Assembly: GCF_900113085.1 (NCBI RefSeq) | Contig: NZ_FOOC01000001.1 | Location: 62,001-126,000 of the forward strand | Reading direction: 5' to 3' | From: Fontimonas thermophila | GTDB lineage: Bacteria; Pseudomonadota; Gammaproteobacteria; Nevskiales; Nevskiaceae | Length of the DNA: 64,000 bases | Part shown: piece after piece, positions 16,817 through 26,013 of the stretch | Layout of the letters: each line of letters opens with the position of its first letter | Position numbering within the stretch: position 1 is the stretch's first letter | The notes under the pieces: generated by a model | The model's database searches: none | Seen by the model: only the letters and a program-made list of their open reading frames with translations | Told to the model about the DNA's origin: nothing | Translations under genes and position numbers: made by a program

Positions 16817-18118
16817 ATGCTCGGATTGACGCGCTACCAGTGGACCGTGCTCGCTGCGGCCTGGCTCGGCTGGGGCTTCGATCTGTTCGACAGCATCCTG
16901 TTCAACTTCGTCGCGCCCAACTGTGTGCCGACCCTGCTCGATCTGCCGATCGGCTCGCCCGAGGCCAAGCAGGCCACCTTGTACTGGACCGGCATTCTCA
17001 CCGCGCTGCTGCTCCTGGGTTGGGCCGCCGGCGGCATTCTGTTCGGCTACGTCGGCGACCGCATCGGACGCACGCGCACGATGCAGATCACGATCGCGAT
17101 GTACGCACTCGGCACGGCGGCGTGCGCATTCGCGCCGAGCATCGAATGGCTGCTCGTGTTCCGCCTGATCGCCGCGCTGGGCATTGGCGGCGAATGGGCC
17201 GCCGGCGCCGCGATGGTCGCCGAGGTGATGCCCGAAAACCGCCGCATCGAAGCCGGCGCGCTGCTCTACACCTCCGCCGCCTTCGGTACGACGCTGGCGA
17301 CCGTCGTGAACTTCGTCATCGCCGGCTGGTGGCTCGCCGACCAGCCGGAAATATCCTGGCGCTACGTTTTTCTCTGCGGCCTGCTGCCGGCGCTGGTGAT
17401 TCTCATCATCCGCCTGTTCCTGAAAGAACCGGAGCGCTGGGTGCAGGCACGCGCGCAAACCGCGCCGCCGCGCTTGCGCGAGCTGTTCACGCCGCAGCAT
17501 CTGCGCGCCACGCGCAGTGGGCTGATGATGGCATTGATCGCGCTGATCACCTGGTGGAGCTGCAATGCCTTTCTGCCGACGTTCGTCACCGCGCTCGCGC
17601 AGACGCATGCGGCGGCCACCGGTCTGGAGCGCGCCGCGATGCTGCGCCTCACCGAGGACTGGAAATTCACCGCAACGATGGCGTTCAACCTCGGCGGCCT
17701 GATCGGCACGCTGCTGACCGTTCCGGTGGCCAAGCACCTGGGCCGGCGGCCGATGTTCGCGCTGTATTTCGCCGCTTCGATCGGCGCGATCCTGCTGACC
17801 TTTGGCACCGACGTCCCCCCGCAGATGCGGCTGTACTTCTACTTCGCGATCGGGCTGTCGGTGTTCGGCGTCTTCGGCAGCTTCACCTACTATCTGCCGG
17901 AGCTGTTCCCGACACGCCTGCGCGCCACCGGTGCCGGCTTCTGCTACAACGCCGGCCGCGTCATTGCCGCCGTCGGCCCGTTCGTCGTCGGCGCGATCGC
18001 CGCCCGTGGCGCCGGTACCGCGGTCGAGGTGCTGGTCTGGGTCGCAGTGATTCCGGCCATCGGCCTGTTGTTGATGCCCTGGGTCGTCGAAACCCGCGGA
18101 CGCCCGCTGCCGGATTAG
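16817..18118 (+). CDS. MFS transporter, possible carboxylate/sugar symporter
   Basis: This is a second major-facilitator transporter of 433 residues, just downstream of the MHS-type transporter and probably cotranscribed with it. The N-terminus (WLGWGFDLFDSILFNFVAPN) and the GYVGDRIGRTR loop place it near the sialate/carboxylate or general sugar-porter groups. LGIGGEWAAGAAMVAE is a conserved helix-5 segment. The start at 16817 has GAGAG nearby. Two different MFS genes in tandem suggest related substrates or uptake and export of one pathway, but no catabolic enzyme is adjacent. Its end is 18 bases from a convergent thioesterase gene. Confidence 0.85.
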   Translation: MLGLTRYQWTVLAAAWLGWGFDLFDSILFNFVAPNCVPTLLDLPIGSPEAKQATLYWTGILTALLLLGWAAGGILFGYVGDRIGRTRTMQITIAMYALGTAACAFAPSIEWLLVFRLIAALGIGGEWAAGAAMVAEVMPENRRIEAGALLYTSAAFGTTLATVVNFVIAGWWLADQPEISWRYVFLCGLLPALVILIIRLFLKEPERWVQARAQTAPPRLRELFTPQHLRATRSGLMMALIALITWWSCNAFLPTFVTALAQTHAAATGLERAAMLRLTEDWKFTATMAFNLGGLIGTLLTVPVAKHLGRRPMFALYFAASIGAILLTFGTDVPPQMRLYFYFAIGLSVFGVFGSFTYYLPELFPTRLRATGAGFCYNAGRVIAAVGPFVVGAIAARGAGTAVEVLVWVAVIPAIGLLLMPWVVETRGRPLPD

Positions 18119-18136
18119 GGCTCGGGGACCGACGCC

Positions 18137-18562
18137 TCACAAACCCGCGGGCAGTGCGTAACTGCCGGTCGCATGCGCCACGATCGCGCCTGGCGCGGCG
18201 CTGGTCGAGAGCGTCGCCTCCATCACCGCGAGCCGCCGTCCGAGCTTGAGCAGCCTCGCCTCGCCGATGACGTCGCCGAGCGCGGCCCTGCTGAGAAAAT
18301 GGATGTTCATGTCGGCGGTCACCGCCATCAGCGCCGGCCCGAGGTGGGCGAGCACCAGCGCATACATGGCGGTATCGGCGACCGTGAACAGTGTCGGACC
18401 GGAAATCACGTTGCCGGGCCGCACCATGCTGTCGCGAAACGGGATGCGCACGCGCGCATAGCCTGCGCGCACCTCCTCGACGACAACACCGCCCTTGGCC
18501 GCTGCAGACAGTCCGGCGCGGATCAGCGCCTGCACCCCTGCCGCATCGAGTTTCAGTTCCAC
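18137..18562 (-). CDS. PaaI-type hotdog thioesterase
   Basis: This is a predicted acyl-CoA thioesterase of the single-domain hotdog fold, about 141 residues. The central helix region ISGPTLFTVADTAMYALVLA and the strand TADMNIHFLSRA are typical of PaaI/YbgC-like enzymes that hydrolyse aryl- or acyl-CoA esters. GTG codons at 18565 and 18562 are both possible starts. The second lies five bases after GAGGGGG and is preferred. The start overlaps the end of the upstream TSUP gene by ten bases, so the EF-hand, TSUP and thioesterase genes form one coupled unit. The physiological substrate is unknown. Confidence 0.8.
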   Translation of the reverse strand: MELKLDAAGVQALIRAGLSAAAKGGVVVEEVRAGYARVRIPFRDSMVRPGNVISGPTLFTVADTAMYALVLAHLGPALMAVTADMNIHFLSRAALGDVIGEARLLKLGRRLAVMEATLSTSAAPGAIVAHATGSYALPAGL

Positions 18563-19293
18563 CACAACCCCCTCATGCCGTCGTAGGCGAGCTTGATCGA
18601 AAGCACGATCAGAATCCACTTGAACAAAGCCGCGAACTGCACCTCGCTGAGCCGGCCGTTGAGACGCTTGCCGAGGGCGGTTCCGGCAATCACGGCGCCG
18701 CACAGCAAGGCCAGGAGCAGCGGTTGCGCCAGCGCGGAAAAGCCGACGAATCCGTAAACCACGACACGCAGTGCATGGCCCAGCGTCTGGGTCAGCGCGA
18801 GCGTGCCGATCGTGGTTTCCTTGCGCCACTCCGGCCGGAAGAACAGGCGGCCGACGAACAGGCCCGTCGCGCCGACGAACATGCCGAGACTGCCATTGAG
18901 CAGGCCGGCGAGCGTGAACGCCGGCCGCGGCGGCAGCGCCGCTACGCCGGCGCGCGTGGGCAGCAGCGACGCCAGAATCAAACCCGAAAGCACGAGGCGG
19001 ACGAGATCGGCATCGGCGTGTTCGACGAACGGCGCGACCAGCAGCATTGCCGGCAGCGCGGCGAGCGAAAACCAGCCGGCGGCGTGCCACTCGACATGGC
19101 GCAGATAAGCCAGTGTGCGCGCGCTGTTGGCCACGCATTGCACCGCGGCGAACAGGGGCACGGCCTGCGCCGGCGCCATGCCGGCGGCATAGAGCACGCC
19201 GATCAGAATGGTGCCGCCGCCCAGCCCGGCGACACCGGAGAGCGTCGCGCTCAAAAAGGCGACGAGCACGATCGCAGCATCGATCGCCGACAT
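18553..19293 (-). CDS. TSUP family (TauE/SafE) membrane permease
   Basis: This is a predicted inner-membrane transporter of 246 residues with about eight hydrophobic helices in two halves. Members of the TSUP family move sulfur-containing organic anions such as sulfite, sulfoacetate or taurine derivatives. The first half begins VAFLSATLSGVAGLGGGTILIGVL, the Gly-rich first-repeat signature. The second half repeats it around AGLLNGSLGMFVGATG. The ATG at 19293 overlaps the stop of the EF-hand gene (ATGA), which decides the start. It in turn overlaps the thioesterase gene. The substrate is unknown. Confidence 0.88.
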   Translation of the reverse strand: MSAIDAAIVLVAFLSATLSGVAGLGGGTILIGVLYAAGMAPAQAVPLFAAVQCVANSARTLAYLRHVEWHAAGWFSLAALPAMLLVAPFVEHADADLVRLVLSGLILASLLPTRAGVAALPPRPAFTLAGLLNGSLGMFVGATGLFVGRLFFRPEWRKETTIGTLALTQTLGHALRVVVYGFVGFSALAQPLLLALLCGAVIAGTALGKRLNGRLSEVQFAALFKWILIVLSIKLAYDGMRGLWWN

Positions 19294-19595
19294 CAACGAT
19301 CCCGCGGTACGTCCGGCGGCGGCGCGCGCAGCACGCGCTGCCACTCGAGCCAGCTACGTAGCTCGCCGGCGCTGATCCGGCCATTGCCGTCGGTATCGAT
19401 GTCGGCGAAATACGGCAGCAGTTGCGCCATGCCGGATTCGACCTCCGCGCGGGTCAGATTCTCGTCGTGGTCGCGATCGGCGGCGTTGAACGCCGGGCGC
19501 AGCGGGTCGAGCGCATCGGATCGGCGCTCGCCGTAACGGGGCGTGCACGCGGCGGATGCGGCAATGGCGGCGACAACAAGCGGCAGAAGGCGCAT
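19293..19595 (-). CDS. EF-hand calcium-binding lipoprotein-like protein
   Basis: This small exported protein of 100 residues has two EF-hand loops. The N-terminus is a signal sequence ending ASAAC, so lipidation or ordinary cleavage is possible. The first loop, DRDHDENLTRAE, has acids at positions 1, 3, 5 and 12 but lacks the usual Gly at 6. The second, DTDGNGRISAGE, is canonical. It therefore probably binds Ca2+ in the periplasm. It is the first gene of a three-gene overlapping unit with a TSUP transporter and a thioesterase. No clear Shine-Dalgarno sequence is visible before the ATG at 19595. The cellular role is unknown. Confidence 0.8.
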   Translation of the reverse strand: MRLLPLVVAAIAASAACTPRYGERRSDALDPLRPAFNAADRDHDENLTRAEVESGMAQLLPYFADIDTDGNGRISAGELRSWLEWQRVLRAPPPDVPRDR

Positions 19596-19625
19596 AGACC
19601 GCTTAGTGTGCCAGCGGCCTTGCCT

Positions 19626-20807
19626 TCACAACACCAGCGTCGTCGCCAGCACCAGCATCAAGCCCATGCCGAGCACGTCGGTGGCCGTGGTCAGAAAAAT
19701 GCTGCTCGCCGTCGCCGGATCGGCGCCCAGACGCCGCAGTGTCACCGGCACGAGCACGCCGAAGATGCCACTGCCGGTGCACGCGCCCGTCATTGCGAGC
19801 ACGATGGTCAGCGCCAGCATCGGCGCATCCGGCGCACCGGTGCGGGTCGCGTACAGCCACATCGCGATGCCGGCGACGAGACCGACGAGCACGCCATTGA
19901 GCGCGCCGAGCGCAGCCTCCTTGCGCAGCAGCTTGCCGATCGGATACGTGTCGAGATCGCCGAGCGTGAGCCCGCGCAGCGTGATCGCCAGCGCCTGGCA
20001 GCCGGTGTTGCCGCTCTGGCCGGCGAGCACGGGCAGAAACGCAGCGAGCGCGACGATGCGGGTGATCGTGTCTTCGAACATCCCGACGACGAAAGCCGCG
20101 AGAAACGCCGTCAGCAGATTGAGCTGCAGCCACGGATGGCGCATGCGGAAGGCCTGCCAGAGACGCGTGTGGACACGCTCGTCCTTGTCGACACCGACCA
20201 TCTGGCCGGACTGCGCGGTGATCTCGATGGCCTGGCGCTCGAACAGCCGCCAGCCACGCACCAGACCGACGAGGCGCCGCTCGGCGTCCACCACCGGATA
20301 AACCGGGTAATGACGGTGCACCGCCGCCCGGATCGCTTCGCCGGCCGGCATCCGGGCATGCAATGCAAACGGATCGGGCAGCATCACCTCGGTCAGCGAC
20401 TGCTCCGGACGTGCCAGCAACAGATCGCGGATCACGACGAGGCCGGTGAGCCGGCCGTCGGCATCCGTCGTGTAGAGATAAGTGATCTGGCGCGCATGGT
20501 CGGCGGCGCGCAGGTATTCGATCGCATCCTGCACCGTCGCCGTCTCCAGGATGTCCCCGAGCACCGGCTCCATCAGGTCGGCGACGCGCTCGGGGATCTC
20601 CAAATCGATCCATGCCGACGGCGAAGCCTGCGGCCGCAGATGCGGCGGCAGATACTCGACGATGTGTTGCATCAACTTGCGCGGCAGGTGCGCGAGCACG
20701 GCGGCCACCGTCTCCGGGCGCTCGCGTGCCAGCACGGCGGCGGCGTCCAGGGGCACACGCGCACTGACCGTGCGGACCAACTCCTCGATGCGCTGCGATT
20801 GATCCAT
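19626..20807 (-). CDS. mgtE: Magnesium transporter MgtE
   Basis: MgtE is an inner-membrane Mg2+ channel gated by cytoplasmic Mg2+. The 393-residue protein has an N-terminal superhelical domain (with RPETVAAVLAHLP), two CBS motifs (about residues 80-195) and a five-helix membrane domain from about 225. The membrane domain has the family signatures LAGQSGNTGCQALAITLRG and TDVLGMGL. It is shorter than typical MgtE (about 450 residues) because the N-domain is reduced. The ATG at 20807 has GGGAGG upstream on the minus strand. No M-box-like leader was seen in the 139 bases upstream. Confidence 0.92.
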   Translation of the reverse strand: MDQSQRIEELVRTVSARVPLDAAAVLARERPETVAAVLAHLPRKLMQHIVEYLPPHLRPQASPSAWIDLEIPERVADLMEPVLGDILETATVQDAIEYLRAADHARQITYLYTTDADGRLTGLVVIRDLLLARPEQSLTEVMLPDPFALHARMPAGEAIRAAVHRHYPVYPVVDAERRLVGLVRGWRLFERQAIEITAQSGQMVGVDKDERVHTRLWQAFRMRHPWLQLNLLTAFLAAFVVGMFEDTITRIVALAAFLPVLAGQSGNTGCQALAITLRGLTLGDLDTYPIGKLLRKEAALGALNGVLVGLVAGIAMWLYATRTGAPDAPMLALTIVLAMTGACTGSGIFGVLVPVTLRRLGADPATASSIFLTTATDVLGMGLMLVLATTLVL

Positions 20808-20946
20808 GACCCCGCCTCCCCGCGTTTGCCGCCATTATGGCCAGTAACAGCGGCCGCGCGGACCGCCAGTCAGTGACCCGCTTGTTGGGACGTAACCTGT
20901 ATCGATCGGCAGGCAGGCGAAAACGGCGACCGGTGCTCGTTTCAGT

Positions 20947-21693
20947 CTAGAAGCGGTAATGCACGCCCAGGTTCACGACCGGCCAGTAGCGCAGATCCTT
21001 GATCTCGTTCTCGACGTTCTGCCGTTCCCGCTCAAGCTCGGTGCGGAACGTCTGCGCGCGCGCATCGTCCGGATCGTTGACGTCGAAGCCCGAAGGCCCA
21101 GCGGGATTGCAGGGCAGTATCGTCGAATCGCAGGCACGTCCCTGCGCAGCCAGTCGCACCTGCGGGCGGTCCGCGAACATGACCCCGACATCGAAACTCA
21201 AACCCAGCCCCTTGCCCGCCGACGTGCCGCCCCATCCCAGCCCGACATAGGGCGCGACACGGCCGAGGTCGATATCGCCGTCGAGACGGCCGGTTGCGGT
21301 GTACGTGCTGTTACCGATCTGGTACTGCGTGTTGTCGGCGCGCGTAACCAGCCCGATGTCCGGGGCTGCGCCGTGCACGCCGGCACCGATCCGGAAACCG
21401 CCGCGCCAGGGCCGGTACTCGAGCAACGCGAACGCCGATCCGAATTCGATCTCGGCGTCGTAATCGATGCCGTCCTCCTCGGTGCTTCCGCTGACGCGCC
21501 CGAAGGCATAGCCCACGCGCAGATCGAGCCACGGACGAAGTTCGCGCACGTAATCGACGGCGATGCCGACCGTACCCAGACGCAGGCCCAGCCCCTGCCC
21601 GGCCTCCTGCGCATTTGCCTGTGCCCAGGCGCCGCTCCACGTGCAACCCAGCGCAGCGGCCAGGATCATCGACTGTCCAAACCGTACACGCAT
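20947..21693 (-). CDS. Putative outer-membrane beta-barrel protein
   Basis: This 248-residue exported protein has a signal peptide ending AWAQA. The mature part shows alternating polar/aromatic strands and ends in HYRF, the C-terminal aromatic expected for insertion by the Bam machinery. It contains segments such as RVAPYVGLGWG that recur in small porin-like or OmpW/opacity-type barrels. One insert (about residues 200-235) is rich in Glu, Arg and Asp and may form a helix or long loop. I cannot name a family. It lies 38 bases downstream of another envelope protein on the same strand, and the two may share a transcript. Confidence 0.7.
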   Translation of the reverse strand: MRVRFGQSMILAAALGCTWSGAWAQANAQEAGQGLGLRLGTVGIAVDYVRELRPWLDLRVGYAFGRVSGSTEEDGIDYDAEIEFGSAFALLEYRPWRGGFRIGAGVHGAAPDIGLVTRADNTQYQIGNSTYTATGRLDGDIDLGRVAPYVGLGWGGTSAGKGLGLSFDVGVMFADRPQVRLAAQGRACDSTILPCNPAGPSGFDVNDPDDARAQTFRTELERERQNVENEIKDLRYWPVVNLGVHYRF

Positions 21694-21731
21694 CTGTCGT
21701 TCTTCCCGTCCTCAAAAGCCCCGGCGCACGG

Positions 21732-22715
21732 TCAATCCGCGCCCCAATCGGCGGCAACGTGGATGACGAAATCCGGTGAAGAGCGCGTCAGCGCGTCCTC
21801 TTGCACGGCGAGCCACCACTGCCCCGCCGCCCCACGATAGCGCACGCCGAACACGACCTGGCCGCCGGCGCGCGACAGCGCATCGAGCGCGCTGCCATCA
21901 TAGAGCGCGCCGTGCGCATAAACCTGCACGCCCGCATCGAGCACATCGGTCAGGGCATAGCCCAGCGAAACCCACCCAAAGGGCACGCGCGTGCGTTGCT
22001 GCGCCTTGAGCGGGCCGTCGGCGCGCAGAGCTGCGCCGCCGCCGGCGATCGCGCCCCGCCACCGTCCGGCCCGATCCAGCGCATAGCCCCGCTCATACCA
22101 GAGCGATCCCCCCAGCCCTCCGCCGAGCAAGCGGTCCGCGTCGGCGGTCGGCAACTGCACCAGCGCCCGCCAGCACCCTGCCGTGCCGATGCAGCGCGCG
22201 GTGCTCAAGCGCAGATCCCCGATGCCATCGTCGCTGCCGCCGACATCGAACACCGTCACCCCATCGCGGACATAGCGATACCGGTACTCGTCCTGCGCGA
22301 TCTGTTCGCGGCCGCCATTGGGCAGGCCGAACCATTCATGCCAGTGCTCGATCACCGCATCGAGCACCCCGCCGCCGGTGACGAGCAGCGGCAGCTCCAC
22401 GCCAATCACGGCATCGTCCCACGCCCAGCGCCGGCTCAATCCCAGGCGCAAAGCCTCGCCATCGAGCCGCACCTGCTCACCGCCGGCCTGCTCGAGCACG
22501 GTCTCATTGGTCCAGTCGAGCACGACGGCCATGCCCGCGTGTGGCGCGAAGGCCGCCGGCGCCGGCAGCGGCGCATGCCGGGCGAGCGCTGCCTGATTGA
22601 ACGCGGCGAAGACGAACGGCTCGCGCGCCTGCGCTGCAGTCGCACCGGCGAGCATGCTCCCCATCGCGCAGACCATCCAAACGAAACGCGCACGGCGGTA
22701 CACGGCATCCCCCAT
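21732..22715 (-). CDS. DUF3187-like exported protein
   Basis: This protein of about 327 residues has a signal peptide ending GATAAQA and resembles the DUF3187 family of putative outer-membrane proteins. The start at 22715 is preferred because it puts the hydrophobic segment at residues 10-25. The frame is open 22 codons further up with no extra support. Features include a duplicated Trp/Tyr-rich strand pattern, LVQLPTADADRLLGGG and a Trp-rich end (QWWLAVQEDA) consistent with a beta-barrel. The family assignment is by recall of its layout and is moderately sure. The function is unknown. Confidence 0.65.
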   Translation of the reverse strand: MGDAVYRRARFVWMVCAMGSMLAGATAAQAREPFVFAAFNQAALARHAPLPAPAAFAPHAGMAVVLDWTNETVLEQAGGEQVRLDGEALRLGLSRRWAWDDAVIGVELPLLVTGGGVLDAVIEHWHEWFGLPNGGREQIAQDEYRYRYVRDGVTVFDVGGSDDGIGDLRLSTARCIGTAGCWRALVQLPTADADRLLGGGLGGSLWYERGYALDRAGRWRGAIAGGGAALRADGPLKAQQRTRVPFGWVSLGYALTDVLDAGVQVYAHGALYDGSALDALSRAGGQVVFGVRYRGAAGQWWLAVQEDALTRSSPDFVIHVAADWGAD

Positions 22716-22841
22716 ATCCGGAATCGCGGGTATTGTGCCGTGTTGGCCACCGGGACGTCGGCTGCTTCTAAGCCCGGCCATGCCAGCCCAGCCCTCTTCT
22801 GCTAGGATCGCTGCCCTGCCTCACGCTGTGCGCCCCGAGCC

Positions 22842-23915
22842 ATGCGTTTTGTCACCGAAAACACCCGGATCAAATCGGTCCGCGAAGTCTCCACCCCGGC
22901 CGAAATCCAGGCCGAGCTGCCGCTGTCCGATGCCGCATCGAAAACCACGTTCGACACGCGCCGCGAGATCCAGGACATCCTCTACGGCCGCGACGACCGC
23001 CTGTTGGTGATCGTCGGCCCCTGCTCGATCCACGACCCCGACGCCGCGCTCGACTACGCGCGCCGCCTCGCCCCGCTGCGCGAGCAGCTCGCACGCCATC
23101 TGCTGATCGTGATGCGCGTGTACTTCGAAAAACCGCGCACGACGGTCGGCTGGAAAGGCCTGATCAACGATCCCGATCTCGACGACAGCTTCGACATCAA
23201 CAAAGGCCTGCGCCTGGCCCGCAAGCTGTTGCTGCAGCTCAACGAGATGGGAGTTCCAGCCGGCGTCGAATATCTCGACATCCTCACCCCGCAATACCTC
23301 ACCGATCTGGTCAGCTGGGGCGCGATCGGCGCACGCACCACCGAATCGCAACTGCACCGCGAACTGGCCTCGGCGCTGTCCTGCCCGGTCGGCTTCAAGA
23401 ATGGCACCGAGGGTAGCGTCAAGGTCGCGGTCGATGCCGTCCTCTCCGCCGCCCATCCGCACCGCTTCCTGTCCCTGACCCAGCAGGGCCACGTCGCCAT
23501 CTTCGAAACCACCGGCAACCAGGACTGCCACATCATCCTGCGCGGCGGCAGCGCCGGTACCAACTACGACGCCAAGAGCGTCGATGCCGCCTGCGCCGCC
23601 CTGCTCAAGGCCAACTTGCGGCCGCAGGTGATGATCGATTTCTCCCACGCCAATTCCAACAAGCAGCACAAGCGCCAGATCACCGTCGGCCACGACGTCG
23701 CCCACCAGATCGCTGGCGGCGACCATCGCATCATCGGCGTGATGATCGAATCCCATCTCGTCGAAGGCCGCCAGGACATCCGCCCGCGTGAACAGATGAC
23801 CTACGGCCAGTCCGTCACCGACGCCTGTATCAACTGGGACGACACCGCCGAACTGCTGCGCCACCTCGCCCACGCCGTCGAGCAGCGCCGCCTGCGGCAC
23901 GCCCGCTCGGCCTGA
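22842..23915 (+). CDS. aroG: 3-deoxy-7-phosphoheptulonate synthase (DAHP synthase), class I
   Basis: This enzyme condenses phosphoenolpyruvate and erythrose 4-phosphate, the first step of the shikimate pathway. The 357-residue protein is a class I (AroFGH-type) enzyme. Visible signatures include VIVGPCSIHDP, MRVYFEKPRTT, GWKGLINDP, GARTTESQ, GFKNGT, ILRGG and the metal-binding region MIDFSHANS. The length matches E. coli AroF/G/H. Which amino acid feeds back on it cannot be told. An extended -10-like TGCTAGGAT lies at 22800-22808. Two later shikimate genes, aroK and aroB, occur elsewhere in the window. Confidence 0.95.
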   Translation: MRFVTENTRIKSVREVSTPAEIQAELPLSDAASKTTFDTRREIQDILYGRDDRLLVIVGPCSIHDPDAALDYARRLAPLREQLARHLLIVMRVYFEKPRTTVGWKGLINDPDLDDSFDINKGLRLARKLLLQLNEMGVPAGVEYLDILTPQYLTDLVSWGAIGARTTESQLHRELASALSCPVGFKNGTEGSVKVAVDAVLSAAHPHRFLSLTQQGHVAIFETTGNQDCHIILRGGSAGTNYDAKSVDAACAALLKANLRPQVMIDFSHANSNKQHKRQITVGHDVAHQIAGGDHRIIGVMIESHLVEGRQDIRPREQMTYGQSVTDACINWDDTAELLRHLAHAVEQRRLRHARSA

Positions 23916-23992
23916 CCTGCGCCACGCGCGACGGCGCACATCAGTACCGGAGACACCCACCACATCCCCGCGGTCGATGCCGGTCGGGGAAC

Positions 23993-24018
23993 CGCCCCGC
24001 CCACTGGCCGGCGGGGCG
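23993..24018. terminator. GC-rich hairpin between convergent genes
   Basis: CGCCCCGCC (23993-24001) and GGCGGGGCG (24010-24018) form a perfect nine-base stem with an eight-base loop. It sits between the convergent ends of the DAHP synthase and fatty acyl-CoA reductase genes. It lacks a T-run on either side, so it is a candidate bidirectional transcription stop, not a classical intrinsic terminator. Confidence 0.5.
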
Positions 24019-24030
24019 AACAATACCGCC

Positions 24031-26013
24031 TCAGAAGTACTCGCCCTTGAACAGGTTGGCGAAAACCACTTGCTCCAGCGTCGGTTTGCCGCCTTCCTTG
24101 CGGCCCTTGGCGGCGGCCGAGGACGGAAACAACTGGAAGCCTTTGTTGAGGATGTAATCGTTGACCTTGGGCCAGAGCGCGTAGCTGATTGCCGCCGCCG
24201 TACCCAGGGGCGTGGCGATCGACTTGGGCTTTTCGAGAATCGCCCGCATGACCGTGTCGGCCGCTTTCTCCGGGCTCCACGTCGGCACGTAGTCGTAGAG
24301 CTTGGTCGGCGCGATCATCGGCGTGCGCACCAGCGGCATGTAAATGGCGGTGACTTCGATGTTGAGGTGCTTGACCTCGGCAGACAGGCAGCGGCCGAAG
24401 GCATCGAGTGCAGCCTTGCTCGCGACATACGCAGAAAAACGCGCGGCGTTGGCCAGCACGCCGATCGAGCTGATGTTGACGATATGGCCGGATTTGCGTT
24501 TGGCCATCATCGGCAGGAAGTTGAGGATCATGCGCACGGCGCCAAAGTAGTTGAGCTGCATCGTGCGCTCGAAGTCATGGAAGCGATCCAGCGACTCCAT
24601 GACCGCGCGCCGGATCGACCGGCCGGCATTGTTGATCAGGATATCGACGTGATCGAAATCCGCGAGAATCTTCTGCGCACAGGCGTCGATGGCCTGCATG
24701 TCGTTAAGGTCGCAGGGATAGACATGCGCCTCCCCGCCCATTTTCTCGATGATTTTTTGTGTGGCCTCGAGCTTTTCGCGCGTGCGCGCGACGAGAATCA
24801 CCTTGGCACCGGAAGCCGCGAGTTTCTTGGCGACGGCAAAGCCGATGCCCGAGGAGGCACCGGTGACGACGGCCACCTTGCCGGCGAGCTTTTGCACCGC
24901 CTGCGCTGGAACCTTGACGTCGAGGTCGAGGTGCAGCTCCCAGTATTGCCAGAGCTTGTCGGCGTAATCACGGATGTCGGGGCAGCTGATGCCAGAACCC
25001 TTGAGCGCCTTGCGCGCATTCTTGTCGTCGAATACGGCCTGGTTGCTGATGTATCCGAGCACCGACACCGGCACGCCGATCGCGCGCGAGATCCGCCGCT
25101 GCACCGCGGGAGGAATACGCTCGCTGATCCGGCTCGTGATCTGCTTGACCGCCGGCGGCACCGGCGGCAGTTCCAGTTTTTTGGCGAAATTCGGGCCGTG
25201 TGCCGCCTCGAAAAAGATTTGCAGCAGCTCACCCACCGTGGGCGAACGCGACTGGATCAGGCAGAAGGTTTCGCCATCGTGCCCGTCGAGATGCGCGATG
25301 TAATCGATCGCCTTGGCCACGTAATCGACCGGCGCGATCGGCACCCGGCCGCCCTCCACGCCCAGCAGCGGCAGCCATTTGGGCACGGTATAGCTGATTT
25401 TCTGGATGGTCTTGAAGAAGTAGTAGGGTCCGTCGATCTTGTCCATCTCGCCGGTCTCGGAATGACCGACGACGGCGCCCGGACGGTAGATGCGAAACGG
25501 CACGCGCGCTTCCTCGCGCACGATTTTTTCGGACTCGAACTTGGTGCGGAAATACGGGTGCCCCAGCCGCTGGCCTTCATCGAACATGTCCTCCGTGAAG
25601 CGGCCGACGAAGTCGCCGCCGGCGACCGCGACACTGGAGACGTGATGCAGGCGCACCTTGCCGCCGAGATCGTTGCAGAAGGCAACGAGATTGCGCGTCC
25701 CTTCGTTGTTGATGCGATCTCCGGTCTCGTCGTCCATGTTCATGTCATAGACGGCGGCCAGGTGGAAAACGTGGTCGATCTGCCCCTTGAGCTTTTTGAA
25801 ATCGGCGGCGGAGACCAAGCCTGGCGTGGTGATGTCGCCGTAGACCGGATGCAGCTTGTCACCGGCTTCGCCGTAACGCGCCTTGAGCACCTCGAACTTG
25901 TCGCGCGAGGATTCGCGCACGAGGACATAAACCTTGGCGTTTTCGCGCCTGAGCAGCTGCTCGAGCAAAAATTTGCCGATGAAGCCGGTGGCGCCGGTGA
26001 CGAAGTAGTTCAT
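24031..26013 (-). CDS. Fatty acyl-CoA reductase (alcohol-forming), two-domain Marinobacter type
   Basis: This is a predicted NADPH-dependent enzyme that reduces fatty acyl-CoA or acyl-ACP to aldehyde and on to fatty alcohol, as needed for wax esters. The 660 residues match the two-domain reductases of Marinobacter in length, layout and many recalled motifs. The N-terminal male-sterility-type reductase half begins VTGATGFIG and has the YFRTK (YxxxK) active-site motif and the stretch YRPGAVVGHSETGEMDKIDG. The C-terminal half is a classical SDR with TGASSGIG, NNAGRSIRR and YVASKAALDAF. It stands alone; no wax ester synthase is in the window. This is the strongest link to a storage-lipid or hydrocarbon lifestyle. 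Confidence 0.9.
   Translation of the reverse strand: MNYFVTGATGFIGKFLLEQLLRRENAKVYVLVRESSRDKFEVLKARYGEAGDKLHPVYGDITTPGLVSAADFKKLKGQIDHVFHLAAVYDMNMDDETGDRINNEGTRNLVAFCNDLGGKVRLHHVSSVAVAGGDFVGRFTEDMFDEGQRLGHPYFRTKFESEKIVREEARVPFRIYRPGAVVGHSETGEMDKIDGPYYFFKTIQKISYTVPKWLPLLGVEGGRVPIAPVDYVAKAIDYIAHLDGHDGETFCLIQSRSPTVGELLQIFFEAAHGPNFAKKLELPPVPPAVKQITSRISERIPPAVQRRISRAIGVPVSVLGYISNQAVFDDKNARKALKGSGISCPDIRDYADKLWQYWELHLDLDVKVPAQAVQKLAGKVAVVTGASSGIGFAVAKKLAASGAKVILVARTREKLEATQKIIEKMGGEAHVYPCDLNDMQAIDACAQKILADFDHVDILINNAGRSIRRAVMESLDRFHDFERTMQLNYFGAVRMILNFLPMMAKRKSGHIVNISSIGVLANAARFSAYVASKAALDAFGRCLSAEVKHLNIEVTAIYMPLVRTPMIAPTKLYDYVPTWSPEKAADTVMRAILEKPKSIATPLGTAAAISYALWPKVNDYILNKGFQLFPSSAAAKGRKEGGKPTLEQVVFANLFKGEYF

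Noticed and set aside
20808-20946. A magnesium riboswitch before mgtE
   Set aside because: The upstream gap is only 139 bases and shows no M-box-like conserved blocks or terminator alternatives.
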